From positions 1 to 64,000 of the forward strand of contig NZ_AUAU01000013.1 of assembly GCF_000428885.1 (NCBI RefSeq): DNA of 64,000 nucleotides. The letters run 5' to 3'. Every line of letters begins with the position of its first letter. Within the stretch, counting starts at the first letter, position 1. Shown piece by piece: positions 32,674 to 42,597 of the stretch. The DNA is from Geothrix fermentans DSM 14018. GTDB taxonomy: Bacteria > Acidobacteriota > Holophagae > Holophagales > Holophagaceae. Under the pieces are notes generated by a model. It was not told the DNA's origin, searched no databases, and saw only the letters and a program-made list of their open reading frames with translations. A program made the translations under genes and the position numbers.

Positions 32674-33225
32674 TCAGATGACCAGGTCTTGTTCGGTCTT
32701 CAGGCGGAAGCCCTCCTCCAGCACGTAGGCGACCAACAGCATGACGCCCCCGAAGAACAGGTCGTTCAGGGAGGAGCTGCCTGCAACCCACCACGGGTGG
32801 ATGGTCTGGGCGGTCAGGGCCTTGGTGACGAATGCCAGCCCCCCGTACAACAGGAATCCGGCGAGAGCCGCGGCCACCTGGATCCAGCCCAGGAAGCGCA
32901 CCAGATGGGCGCTCTCCGGGGAAAAGGCGGTTCCCTGCTCGAACTGATGCAGCAGCCGGATCAGGGTGCCCAGGGACAGGATGGCCACGGTGAAGCCGCT
33001 GGCGACCCAGGCTCCGACCATGGTTCTGAGCATCCACCCCACATGGCCGGTGCTGAAGCGGAGCCCATCTACATCCAGCATCCGCAAGTGGTGATTGGCG
33101 ACGTCCAGAGCGAATCCATTGAGGAAGAGCAGGCCAGGGGAGAGGATCAGGCAGATGAGGCACAGCCAGAAGACCACCGAGGCGTAGTGGCGCGAGACAC
33201 GGCTGAGGCGCTGGGTACGGTTCAT
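32674..33225 (-). CDS. DUF2975 membrane protein
   Basis: 183 residues with four predicted transmembrane helices (VVFWLCLICLILSPGLLFL, GAWVASGFTVAILSLGTLI, FLGWIQVAAALAGFLLYGGL, LNDLFFGGVMLLVAYVL). The DUF2975 family is usually paired with a small HTH protein, which is next downstream. The ATG at 33225 is fixed by AAGGAG eight bases upstream; an earlier in-frame start would read through AT-rich intergenic DNA. Function of the family is not established. Confidence 0.85.
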   Translation of the reverse strand: MNRTQRLSRVSRHYASVVFWLCLICLILSPGLLFLNGFALDVANHHLRMLDVDGLRFSTGHVGWMLRTMVGAWVASGFTVAILSLGTLIRLLHQFEQGTAFSPESAHLVRFLGWIQVAAALAGFLLYGGLAFVTKALTAQTIHPWWVAGSSSLNDLFFGGVMLLVAYVLEEGFRLKTEQDLVI

Positions 33226-33280
33226 GGGAAATCTCCTTGCGGGGAAGTCTGCTTTCGGTGAATCGAAAGTCAATATAAAA

Positions 33281-33318
33281 ATATCGATAAACAATAAAAT
33301 ATTTTCGATCAACGATAT
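33281..33318. promoter_or_regulatory. AT-rich divergent promoter region with ATATCG/CGATAT inverted repeat
   Basis: The 144-bp gap between DUF2975 (minus) and the antitoxin (plus) is far more AT-rich than the surroundings. It holds ATATCG (33281-33286) and CGATAT (33313-33318), plus TTTCGATCAACG between them. It is a plausible binding site for the HTH regulator or the antitoxin. Confidence 0.4.
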
Positions 33319-33369
33319 GTTCTGACTAAAATGGCAAGCTGGCTTGCTTTCTAAAAATGGAATCATAAA

Positions 33370-33657
33370 ATGACTTCAAAGGATGATGTCATGTTCAGCA
33401 CCACGCTCCGCCTCGACGACGATCTCGGGCGCTTCCTGCGGGAGGCGGCGGAGGCCCATGCCATGAGCGTGAATGGGTGGGTGGCCGAGTTGCTGCGGCG
33501 GGAGCAGGCGGCCGCAGCCCGGCGCAAGCTGGCGGCGGACTGGGCGGCCTACGGGAAGGACGCCGAGGCCCAGGATGTGGCCTATGCCTTCGAGGCCCAA
33601 GCCGAGCTGGCGGCGGAACCCCGGCGGCGCAGCTATCGGGCCCGGAAGCCGAAGTGA
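33370..33657 (+). CDS. Ribbon-helix-helix-type antitoxin
   Basis: A 95-residue protein whose N-terminus FSTTLRLDDDLGRFLREAAE and MSVNGWVAELLRRE fit a ribbon-helix-helix DNA-binding fold; the charged C-terminus would neutralise the toxin. The stop codon TGA overlaps the GTG start of the MazF-like toxin. ATG 33370 is used; ATG 33391 is an alternative. It probably represses its own operon. Confidence 0.75.
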   Translation: MTSKDDVMFSTTLRLDDDLGRFLREAAEAHAMSVNGWVAELLRREQAAAARRKLAADWAAYGKDAEAQDVAYAFEAQAELAAEPRRRSYRARKPK

Positions 33658-34031
33658 ACGGCGACCTTCCGCGGTGCAGCCGGGGCGAGATCTGGCTGCT
33701 GGACTGGAATCCCCGGCGGGGTTCGGAGCAGGGTGGCTTCCGGCCGGGCCTCATCATTCAGTCCGATCTCGGCAACCATGCGGCCGGCGCTCGCACCACG
33801 ATCGTCGTGCCCCTGACCACCCAGCAACGGGCCTATGCCTTCTATGTCCCCATCCCCCGGGGAAAGGAGAACGGTCTTCCGGCTGATTCCTGGGCCAACG
33901 CCACCCAGGTCTTCACGGTCGACAAGGCGCGGCTGGCCAAGCGCCTCGGAAAGGCCACGCCCGCCCAGATGAGGGCTCTGGCCGTGGCCCTGGCAGGCGT
34001 TCTCGAGCTGGGAGATCCCTCGGGCCCGTGA
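33654..34031 (+). CDS. MazF/PemK-family mRNA interferase toxin
   Basis: A 125-residue toxin of the PemK/MazF fold. RGEIWLLDWNPRRGSEQGGF and RPGLIIQSDLGN match the conserved N-terminal strands and loop; TIVVPLTTQQ and NATQVFTVDKARLAKRLGKA are the typical later strands and helix. It would cleave mRNA at a short sequence. GTG start overlaps the antitoxin stop by four bases. The pair is complete and appears intact. Confidence 0.88.
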   Translation: MNGDLPRCSRGEIWLLDWNPRRGSEQGGFRPGLIIQSDLGNHAAGARTTIVVPLTTQQRAYAFYVPIPRGKENGLPADSWANATQVFTVDKARLAKRLGKATPAQMRALAVALAGVLELGDPSGP

Positions 34032-34076
34032 GCCCTGAGGGGCGCCTCATACCCAATCACCAGCAACAATTAAGAT

Positions 34077-34260
34077 TCACCACGGAGACACAGAACCCAC
34101 GGGGGCGGCACGGAGGCCTCCGTGCGACTCCGTGATGGGCAGGCCGGAGGCCGCTTCCGGCTGCGCCGGAAGCCACAGGAGGCGCCGGGTCGGACACGCC
34201 CCAAGCGTTCCGGACCCAGCGCCTCCTGTGTGCCCATGCTCCGTGCCTCCGTGGTGGATC
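34077..34260. repeat. Composite hairpin repeat, CACGGAGA type, with nested stems
   Basis: Left edge TTCACCACGGAGACACAGAA (34077-34096) is matched at the right edge by CTCCGTGCCTCCGTGGTGGA (34239-34258). Inside are three more stems: CACGGAGGCCTCCGTG (34110-34125), CTTCCGG...CCGGAAG (about 34154-34172), and a perfect 12-bp pair CACAGGAGGCGC (34174-34185) / GCGCCTCCTGTG (34219-34230). It separates the toxin gene from a convergent gene and could also terminate transcription. Confidence 0.8.
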
Positions 34261-34285
34261 TTTAACGATCGAATGCAAATTGATA

Positions 34286-34798
34286 TCACCCCTTCAGCCG
34301 GAACCGCCAGGCGCAGGTGGCGCCCTCGGGGGTGTCCGGCGGGCAGTGGCGGCAATTTACCTCGATGCGGGGATCCACGGTGTGGGCGAAGGCGTTGAAC
34401 TCCACCTCCCCCACGGGGCGGCAGGGGAAGTCCGGCAGGCCCTTCCGTCGGCGCGTCTCCTGCACGCGGCAGCGGTCCATGACGAAGGTCAGCTCGTCCC
34501 GGTCCTCGGACCACTCGGCGTGCTGCTCATTGATGAAGGCGTACATGCGGTGGTCCAGGGCCTTGCGGAGGGCCTCCAGGCCGCCGCCGGCGGGCACGTC
34601 GAAGGCCTCCATGATCCGCTTGGCCTCGGCCTGGGCGAAGCGCTTCCAGGCCAGGGCGTCCAGCTCGATGGCCGCCTCCATGCCGTCGCGCCCCTCGGCT
34701 GCCAGGAACCAGCAGCCGTCGTGGGCCAGCCAGTTCTTGGCGAACATCTCGAGGGCCCGGAGCAGGTCCTCGCGGCTCATGGTCTCGTAGGGATTCAT
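34286..34798 (-). CDS. Conserved cytoplasmic protein, DUF6125-like
   Basis: A 170-residue protein without membrane segments. It resembles a family I know as DUF6125: MSREDLLRALEMFAKNWLAH, HDGCWFLAAEGRDGMEAAIE, KRIMEAFDV, and a Cys-containing C-terminus with FVMDRCRVQETRRRKGLPDF, VDPRIEVNCRHCPPD and CAWRF. The cluster of cysteines suggests metal or cofactor binding, but no function is known. ATG 34798 is supported by GGAGG. It may be co-transcribed with the upstream MBL hydrolase gene (29-base gap). Confidence 0.7.
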   Translation of the reverse strand: MNPYETMSREDLLRALEMFAKNWLAHDGCWFLAAEGRDGMEAAIELDALAWKRFAQAEAKRIMEAFDVPAGGGLEALRKALDHRMYAFINEQHAEWSEDRDELTFVMDRCRVQETRRRKGLPDFPCRPVGEVEFNAFAHTVDPRIEVNCRHCPPDTPEGATCAWRFRLKG

Positions 34799-34827
34799 GG
34801 CTGATTCCTCCATTGGCCGGGCAGCGA

Positions 34828-35739
34828 TCAGGCGCCGGCTTCCTTCTTCCGCCAGTAGCGGGCCAGGCCATAGACGCTCATGAAGGCGGGGTCGGCGATC
34901 TCGTAGTCTCCGATGGCCTGCTCATCCAGCCCGCACCCCGCCAGCAGGCCGTTCAGGAAGGCCTGGAAGCGGGGCACCATGGCCTCCTCGGTGGTGCCGG
35001 CCGCGAGCTGCTGGCGCACCCACTCGGCGATGCGGTGGAGGTTCTCCTCCAGAGAGTCGAAGTGGGCCTCGCCGTCGCGCTTGATGCCGAAGTGGGTGGG
35101 GAAGATGAAGGCGGGCCGGGTGGCTCGCAGGCGCCGGATGGACACCCGCCAGGCCTCCAGGTCGATGTCCGGAGGCGGGCAGGGCGGGATGGTGGGGCCG
35201 TGCCCGATGCGGATGCCGCCCACGTCGCCCGTGAAGAGGCCGTCCTCCAGGCGGTAGGTGATCTCGTGGATGGCGTGGCCCGGGGCGTGGATCGCATGGA
35301 TGGACACATCACCGTGGCGCGCCGTCTCGCCGTCCTCCATGGGCACGATGCGGTCCGCGGCGATGGGTTCGAGCCGGCCCCACAGGCGGTCCATGGCGTC
35401 GCCGTAGATGCGCCGGGCCGAGTCCAGCAGCTTCGACGGATCCTGGAGGTGGCGGGCCCCCTTGGGGTGGACGTGGATCTTCGCGCCGTGGCGCGCCAGC
35501 CGCCAGGCCGCGCCGCCGTGATCCAGGTGGATGTGCGTGACGAAGACGTGCCGGATGTCCTCCAAGGCGAAACCCTCGCCCTCCACGGCCTCGCGGAGGT
35601 GGTCGTAGAGGGACTCCGGCCCCGTCTCCACGAGGACGGGCCCCTCGGAGGTGCGGATGAGGAAGGCCGCCACCGTGCGCTCAGCCTGGAACTTCAGGTC
35701 CAGCAGCGTCACCGGTCCTTGCGTGTCAGCTTTGCTCAT
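34828..35739 (-). CDS. MBL-fold metallohydrolase
   Basis: A 303-residue metallo-beta-lactamase-fold hydrolase. Metal ligands: HIHLDH (HxHxDH motif), PGHAIHE, FTGDVGG and PTHFG. Substrate not predictable; glyoxalase II-like or lactonase-like roles are possible. The start is placed at ATG 35739 (MSKADTQGP) because GGAG precedes it. Confidence 0.88.
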   Translation of the reverse strand: MSKADTQGPVTLLDLKFQAERTVAAFLIRTSEGPVLVETGPESLYDHLREAVEGEGFALEDIRHVFVTHIHLDHGGAAWRLARHGAKIHVHPKGARHLQDPSKLLDSARRIYGDAMDRLWGRLEPIAADRIVPMEDGETARHGDVSIHAIHAPGHAIHEITYRLEDGLFTGDVGGIRIGHGPTIPPCPPPDIDLEAWRVSIRRLRATRPAFIFPTHFGIKRDGEAHFDSLEENLHRIAEWVRQQLAAGTTEEAMVPRFQAFLNGLLAGCGLDEQAIGDYEIADPAFMSVYGLARYWRKKEAGA

Positions 35740-35829
35740 GAGGGGCTCCGGGGATCTTCGGTCCATGGTCGTGCAGCGGAGGGCCCGTGTCATTCAGGGG
35801 TGCGGCCAGCCACCTTCCAGGGGGAATGA

Positions 35830-35858
35830 TTGATAATCCTGTTTGATTATGTTAGAAT
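35830..35858 (+). promoter_or_regulatory. Sigma-70-type promoter of the OsmC gene
   Basis: TTGATA (35830-35835) and TAGAAT (35853-35858) are separated by exactly 17 bases, each one mismatch from consensus, inside a locally AT-rich stretch. The osmC-like ATG follows 42 bases after the -10 box. Confidence 0.65.
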
Positions 35859-35899
35859 ATTGTAGCACCGTCAGAGTCAGGTGCAACAGGGAGCAGGGT

Positions 35900-36298
35900 A
35901 TGGAGATGGTCATTGATTTTCCGGGTGGCGCGCGGGTGGACGCGCACTTCGGACCCTACACGGTGAAGACGGACCAGCCCGTCCAGGGGGGCGGCGAAGG
36001 GTCCGCGCCCAGCCCCTTCGCCCTGTTCCAGGCCTCCCTGGCCACTTGCGCCGGCATCTACGTCCTGAACTTCTGCCGCCAGCGGGACCTGCCGACCGAA
36101 GGCATCCGGCTGGTCCAGCGGACCGTGCCCGACCCCGCCACCGGCATGGTGGGCCGGGTGGAGCTGGAGATCCTGGTGCCGCCCAGCTTCCCGGAGAAGT
36201 ACCACGAGGCCCTCGTGCGCACCGCCAGCCAGTGCACCGTGAAGAAGCACATCGAGCATCCCCCGGCGTTCAGCGTGAAGACCGTGGTGGAGGGCTGA
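35900..36298 (+). CDS. OsmC-like peroxide-related protein
   Basis: A 132-residue OsmC/Ohr-type protein that may reduce organic or hydrogen peroxides through a thiol pair. The two expected cysteines are in LATCAGIYVLNF and SQCTVKKHIEHPPAF. Start at ATG 35900 is preceded by AGGGAG; upstream in-frame ATGs are inside the promoter. It ends two bases before the convergent permease gene. Confidence 0.85.
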   Translation: MEMVIDFPGGARVDAHFGPYTVKTDQPVQGGGEGSAPSPFALFQASLATCAGIYVLNFCRQRDLPTEGIRLVQRTVPDPATGMVGRVELEILVPPSFPEKYHEALVRTASQCTVKKHIEHPPAFSVKTVVEG

Positions 36299-36300
36299 GG

Positions 36301-37584
<1,284 letters not shown>

Positions 37585-37586
37585 GG

Positions 37587-38813
37587 TCACTCCGCCCGGA
37601 TCGCGTCGATGACGACGAGGTTGGAGGCGCGGTAGGCGGGCAGGAACCCGGCCGCCAGGCCCACCAGGGTGCTGAGGAGGATCCCCGTGAGGACGATGCC
37701 CGGCGTGATCTGGGCGGGGAAGTCCGCCACGGCCCGGACGGTGAAGGCTCCCAGGGAGCCCACCAGCACGCCCACCACGCCCCCGGCGGCGGACAGGAGG
37801 GCCGCCTCCAGGAGGAACTGGTACCGGATGTCGCGCTTCCGGGCCCCCAGGGCCATGCGGACGCCGATCTCCTGGGTCCGTTCGACCACGCTCACCAGCA
37901 TGATGTTCATGATCACGATGCCGCCCACGCCGAGGCTCACACTGGAGATGAGCATCAGCAGGATGAAGGCGGCGCTGCTGATGGTCTTCCAGAGCTCCTG
38001 GAGGCTCTCCTGGGTGAGGATGCCGAAGGGATCCGGGCTGCGGAAGCTCGTGTGCCGCATGGCGCGGAACAGGGCCCGCACCTCGTCCATGGAGGCGTCC
38101 AGCCCTTCCACGCCGTTGCGGGCCTTGATCTGCAGCTCCAGGCTCTCGTTGGAGGTCATGAAGTTCTTCCGGTAGACCTGGAGGGGGATGTAAATCCGCC
38201 CGTCCTGGTTGAAGCCGATGCTCCGGCCCTGCTTGGGCATGAGCCCGATGACGCGGAAGGGCAGGCCGCGGATCAGGATCGTGCGGCCCACGGGATCCAG
38301 GTGGGGGAACAGCTCCTCGCGGGTGTTGGCCCCGATGACGGCGACGTTCAGGGCGCCCTGGTCCTCGTTCTCGGTGAAGAAGCGCCCCGCCTCGAACTCC
38401 AGGTTGAACAGGTCGGCGAAGTTGGGTGTGATGCCGATGACGGCGATGTTGTCCAGGTGGCGGTCCCCGCTGTGCACGGGCATGGAGTTGCCCGCGGCGG
38501 CGGAGATCTGGGAGGACTCCTTGAGGATGCCGCTGGAGAGCCGCTCGTATTCGTGCCAGGTGATGGGCGGCCGCTTGAGGGCGTCGATGAACTCCCGCCG
38601 GCTCCGGATGATCCCGAACTTCTGGACGACGTAGACGTCCGGCGCCAGGACGATGATCTTCTCCTTCACGTAGGTGTTCAGGCCGGAGATCACGCCCACC
38701 ACCGCCACGATGGTCGCCACGCCGATGATGACGCCCAGCAGCGTGAGGAAGCTGCGCAGGGTGTGCGCCCGGATCGCCCTCAGGGAGGCGCGGAAGAGTT
38801 CAGTGGGGTTCAT
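37587..38813 (-). CDS. ABC transporter permease, MacB/FtsX type (first)
   Basis: A 408-residue permease with the same layout: TM1 (SFLTLLGVIIGVATIVAVVG), periplasmic MacB_PCD domain, then FtsX helices (ERTQEIGVRMALGARKRDIR lies in the coupling segment). It and the following permease are clearly paralogous and could form a heterodimer. The operon order is adaptor, permease, permease. Confidence 0.9.
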   Translation of the reverse strand: MNPTELFRASLRAIRAHTLRSFLTLLGVIIGVATIVAVVGVISGLNTYVKEKIIVLAPDVYVVQKFGIIRSRREFIDALKRPPITWHEYERLSSGILKESSQISAAAGNSMPVHSGDRHLDNIAVIGITPNFADLFNLEFEAGRFFTENEDQGALNVAVIGANTREELFPHLDPVGRTILIRGLPFRVIGLMPKQGRSIGFNQDGRIYIPLQVYRKNFMTSNESLELQIKARNGVEGLDASMDEVRALFRAMRHTSFRSPDPFGILTQESLQELWKTISSAAFILLMLISSVSLGVGGIVIMNIMLVSVVERTQEIGVRMALGARKRDIRYQFLLEAALLSAAGGVVGVLVGSLGAFTVRAVADFPAQITPGIVLTGILLSTLVGLAAGFLPAYRASNLVVIDAIRAE

Positions 38814-38822
38814 GGTCCGGCC

Positions 38823-40055
38823 TCAGGACTTGGCCTCGTCTTTGTCCTTGTCCTTCTTCTTCGCCTTCTCCACCCGCACGGCCTCGCCGCCCTTGAGGTC
38901 GCGCAGGGCCCGGTTGGGGCCGGTGATGAGGGTCTCGCCGCCCTTGAGGCCCGAGAGCACCTCCACGGACAGGTCGCCCATGAGGCCCGTCTTCACGGCC
39001 ACGAACTTGGCCTTGCCGGATTCCATCAGGAACACGCCTTCCTCTTCGCGGGGGGCGCCAGGTTTGTGGGTTTCCCCGGGCTTGAGCTTGATCTCGCGCA
39101 TGACGAGGGCCTGGAAGGGGATGGCCAGAGCCTGGTCGCGGCTGCCGGTGAAGATGTCCGCCTGGGCGGAGAGGCCGGGCTTGATGGTGAGGGGCGGATC
39201 CTTGATCCACACCTTGACCTTGAACTTGGTGGCGTCGTTCACGCTGGTCTTCAGGATGGGGCTGCCGCCCACCTCCGTGACCTGGCCCTGGAAGACCTGG
39301 TTGGGGTAGGCGTCGATGCGGATCTGCGCTTCCTGGCCCTGCTTCACGGTGGGGATGGAGGCCTCGTCCACTTCCATCTCCGCCTCGACCTTGCTCATGT
39401 CCGAAACGGTGAGCAGGACGGTGCCGGGCTGGTTCTGGATGCCCGGGACGGCGGTCTCCCCCAGCTCGATGCGCCGCGCGGTGACCACGCCATCCATGGG
39501 CGCGGAGATGGTGGAGAACCCGAGGCCCACGTGGGATTGGCTCACGTTGGCCTTGGCCTGCTCCGCACGGCGGCGGGCGGTCTCCTGGGCGGCCTGGGCC
39601 GTCTCGAAGCCCGTCTTGGCCCGCTCGAAGTCCGCCGCGGAGATGATGCCGGCGGTCCGGTTGGCCTTGGCCCGCTCGAAATCCGACTTGGCCTGGGCGA
39701 GGTTGGCTGTGGCGGAGGCCAGGTCCGACTGGGCGGCGTGCAGGCTGGCCTGCATGGCCTCGGTGTTGGCCCGGGCGCTGCGGGGATCGATCTCCATGAG
39801 GAACTGGCCCTTGTGGACCCGGTCGCCCTCCTTGACCGCCAGGCGGGTCACCTGGCCCATGATGCTCGCGGAGATGTCGGCCTTCGTCACCGCCTGGATC
39901 TTGCCGTTGGCGCTCACCTTCGCCTGCAGGTTCTCCCGGGCCACGGTGGCCACCTGGATGGCGATGCCCTTGTCCCGCATGCCGGCGATGCTCAGGCCGG
40001 CGATCACGAAGACCGCCAGACCTCCGCCGAGGATCCACATCTGCTTCCGCTTCAT
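38823..40055 (-). CDS. Periplasmic adaptor (membrane fusion) protein, MacA/HlyD type
   Basis: A 410-residue adaptor with an N-terminal membrane anchor (MWILGGGLAVFVIAGLSIAG), a lipoyl/barrel-sandwich (ANGKIQAVTKADISASIMG), a long coiled-coil hairpin with repeated FERAK segments (DFERAKANRTAGIISAADFE) and a C-terminal beta-barrel, ending in a Lys/Asp-rich tail. GGGAGG precedes ATG 40055. First gene of the export operon; divergent from the TonB receptor. Confidence 0.9.
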   Translation of the reverse strand: MKRKQMWILGGGLAVFVIAGLSIAGMRDKGIAIQVATVARENLQAKVSANGKIQAVTKADISASIMGQVTRLAVKEGDRVHKGQFLMEIDPRSARANTEAMQASLHAAQSDLASATANLAQAKSDFERAKANRTAGIISAADFERAKTGFETAQAAQETARRRAEQAKANVSQSHVGLGFSTISAPMDGVVTARRIELGETAVPGIQNQPGTVLLTVSDMSKVEAEMEVDEASIPTVKQGQEAQIRIDAYPNQVFQGQVTEVGGSPILKTSVNDATKFKVKVWIKDPPLTIKPGLSAQADIFTGSRDQALAIPFQALVMREIKLKPGETHKPGAPREEEGVFLMESGKAKFVAVKTGLMGDLSVEVLSGLKGGETLITGPNRALRDLKGGEAVRVEKAKKKDKDKDEAKS

Positions 40056-40199
40056 GTCAAAGGCCTCCCGAACGGGCTGATCGCATCTCAATCTTCGCGC
40101 AGATGGACCAGGGGTTTAGTGGCCCAGGAGGTCACAAATAAAAACAATTTCCATTGACCCTCAAGGGTAATTAGAAAATGATTTCATCTGGAGGCTCCC

Positions 40200-42590
40200 T
40201 TGGCCCACCGTGCGTCCAGCCCCATCATCCTCGCCTTCCTGGCGGCGGGCCCCGTGTTCGCCGCGGCCGCCGGCAGCGGCACCCTCACGGGCCGGGTGAC
40301 GGACGACCAGGGCCGGCCCGTGCCGGGAGCCACCCTGAGCCTCTCCAACCCCGTATCCGGCTACCGGCAGCGGGTGCGCAGCGACGCCAAGGGGGCCTTC
40401 GCCTTCCTGAACGTGCCCTTCAACGGGTACCACCTGGATGCCCAGGCCCCGGGCCTGCTGCCGGGCCACCTGGACGTGACCGTGCACAGTCCGCTGCCCC
40501 AGCAGATCACCGTGCCCCTGAAGCCCGAGGGCGCCACGGTGGTGGTGGAGGAGGACCTGCGGCTGGTGGAGGACCACCCCAGCACGCACCTCGACATCGA
40601 CAAGACCACCATCGAGCGCGCCCCGGCCCCCGTGCAGAGCCGGGCCATGGAGAGCATCCTGCTCGCCACGCCGGGCTTCATCGCCGACGAGAACGGCCGC
40701 TTCCACTTCCGGGGCAGCCACGGCCAGATGACCTACGTGGTGGACGGCATCCCGGTCAGCGACCAGATGCACGCCACCTTCAGTAACAGCCTGGATCCCT
40801 CCCAGGTGGAGAGCCTGGAGGTCATCACCGGCGGCATCTCGGCGGAATACGGCGGCAAGCCCGTGGTGGTGGTGAACCTCACCACCAAGTCGGGTCTGGG
40901 CACGCCGGATGGCTTCGAGGGCGAAGTCTCCCTGGGGGCCTCCCGGTCCCGCACCTTCGAGGGCGGTCTGAACGCCCGGGGTGGGACGGACACCTTCGGC
41001 TGGTTCGTGAGCGGGGCCGCCAGCGAGAGCGACCGCTTCCTCGACCCCGTCAACTTCGAGAACCTCCACAACCATGGGAAGACGGGCCGCGTCTTCTCCC
41101 GCTTCGACTGGATCCTGGGCGGCCAGGACACCCTGCGTCTCTCCGTGTCCGGCGGCCGCACCGAGCGCGACGTGGCCAACCTGGCCTCCCAGGAAGCCCT
41201 GGGCCAGGACCAGCGGGCCACCACGTCCGATGCGAACCTGAGCCTGGCCTGGACCCACCTCTTCAGCGATCGCCAGAGCCTCGACGCCTCGCTCTTCTAC
41301 CGGGGCTCCCAGGCGCGGCTGAAGCCCACGGCGGACCTGGCGGAGGGGTTCACCGGCGCCGGGGCCCGGGACTTCCCCTACTGGGTGAAGCAGGACCGCA
41401 GCCTCGACAACCTGGGCGTCCAGGTGGCCTTCACCCAGCGCTGGGGCAAGGAGAACCTGCTCAAGGTGGGCGTGCAGCGCATCGCCTTCCCCATCCAGGA
41501 GGACTTCCGCTTCGCCATCACTGATGACAGCCTGGCGGCGCCGGGGGACCGCCTGTACCCCTACACCCCCGCGGGCGGCGGCCACATCTTCCGCTTCGAC
41601 GCCCGCATCCAGCCCACCCTCACCTCGGCCTATGTCCAGAACGACATTCACCTGGGCTCCTTCTTCATGGCCCTGGGCCTGCGCCACGACAGCTACCGGG
41701 TGGAGGACATCTCGGACAGCCTCCTCCAGCCCCGCCTGGGCCTGAGCTACCACGTCCAGGCCACGGGCACCGTGTTCCGGGCCTCCTACGACCGGCTGAT
41801 GATCCTCCGGGAGCACGAGAACCTGGCGTTGTCGCTCTCCCAGCAGGCCTGGGACCTGGGGCCCTATGCGGGCACCCCCCGCCAGCCCCTGCGCCCGGAG
41901 CGGCAGCACTCCTACACCTACGGCGTGGAGCAGCAGCTGGGCAAGGCCGGACGGATCATGCTCGAGTACTGGGAGAAGCGCAGCCGCAACGCCGGCGACA
42001 ACGCCCAGTTCCTGAACACCGGCGTGCTGTTCCCCGTGGGGGCGGACCGGGGCCTGTTCCGCGGCGCCAACCTGCGCCTGGACCTGGTGCCCGTGAAGGG
42101 CTGGTCCGCCTACCTGAGCCTGGGGCGCACCCGGGCCATCTTCCAGGCGCCCCTGGTGGGCGGCCTGCAGCTGGAGGCGCCCGAGGCGGCGCCGGGGGAG
42201 CGCTTCCTCATCGACCACGACCAGAAGCTCAGCGCCCAGGCTGGCGTGGTCTACGAGCACGAGGGCTTCACCGCCCAGGTGTCCGGTCGCTACGACTCGG
42301 GCCTGGTGGCCGGCGATCCCGCCTCCGTGGCCGGGAACCCCGACTACGATTTCGGCGCGCAGTACGTCCGCCGGGATTCCGAGGGCACCTGGCGCATCAA
42401 GCCGCGCACGACCTGGAACCTGAGCCTGGGCCAGGAGTGGAAGCTGGCGGGCAAGCGCCGCCTGGCCCTCGGCGTGGACCTGCTGAACGCCACGGACGAG
42501 AAGGGTCTCTACAACTTCCTCAGCACTTTTGGCGGCACCCACGTCATCCCGCCCCGCACGCTGGCGGGGCGGGTGAAGTGGAAGTTCTGA
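40200..42590 (+). CDS. TonB-dependent receptor with carboxypeptidase-regulatory-like N-domain
   Basis: A 796-residue outer-membrane receptor. Signal peptide (IILAFLAAGPVFA), then a carboxypeptidase-regulatory-like beta domain (GTLTGRVTDDQGRPVPGATL), a plug (GSHGQMTYVVDGIPVSDQM, IEVITGGISAEYGGKP-like ESLEVITGGISAEYGG) and a beta-barrel ending in ...GRVKWKF, the usual aromatic C-terminus. The start is the TTG at 40200, decided by GGAGG six bases upstream; no better ATG exists. Ligand unknown. Divergent from the adaptor/permease operon. Confidence 0.9.
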   Translation: MAHRASSPIILAFLAAGPVFAAAAGSGTLTGRVTDDQGRPVPGATLSLSNPVSGYRQRVRSDAKGAFAFLNVPFNGYHLDAQAPGLLPGHLDVTVHSPLPQQITVPLKPEGATVVVEEDLRLVEDHPSTHLDIDKTTIERAPAPVQSRAMESILLATPGFIADENGRFHFRGSHGQMTYVVDGIPVSDQMHATFSNSLDPSQVESLEVITGGISAEYGGKPVVVVNLTTKSGLGTPDGFEGEVSLGASRSRTFEGGLNARGGTDTFGWFVSGAASESDRFLDPVNFENLHNHGKTGRVFSRFDWILGGQDTLRLSVSGGRTERDVANLASQEALGQDQRATTSDANLSLAWTHLFSDRQSLDASLFYRGSQARLKPTADLAEGFTGAGARDFPYWVKQDRSLDNLGVQVAFTQRWGKENLLKVGVQRIAFPIQEDFRFAITDDSLAAPGDRLYPYTPAGGGHIFRFDARIQPTLTSAYVQNDIHLGSFFMALGLRHDSYRVEDISDSLLQPRLGLSYHVQATGTVFRASYDRLMILREHENLALSLSQQAWDLGPYAGTPRQPLRPERQHSYTYGVEQQLGKAGRIMLEYWEKRSRNAGDNAQFLNTGVLFPVGADRGLFRGANLRLDLVPVKGWSAYLSLGRTRAIFQAPLVGGLQLEAPEAAPGERFLIDHDQKLSAQAGVVYEHEGFTAQVSGRYDSGLVAGDPASVAGNPDYDFGAQYVRRDSEGTWRIKPRTTWNLSLGQEWKLAGKRRLALGVDLLNATDEKGLYNFLSTFGGTHVIPPRTLAGRVKWKF

Positions 42591-42597
42591 GGCATCT

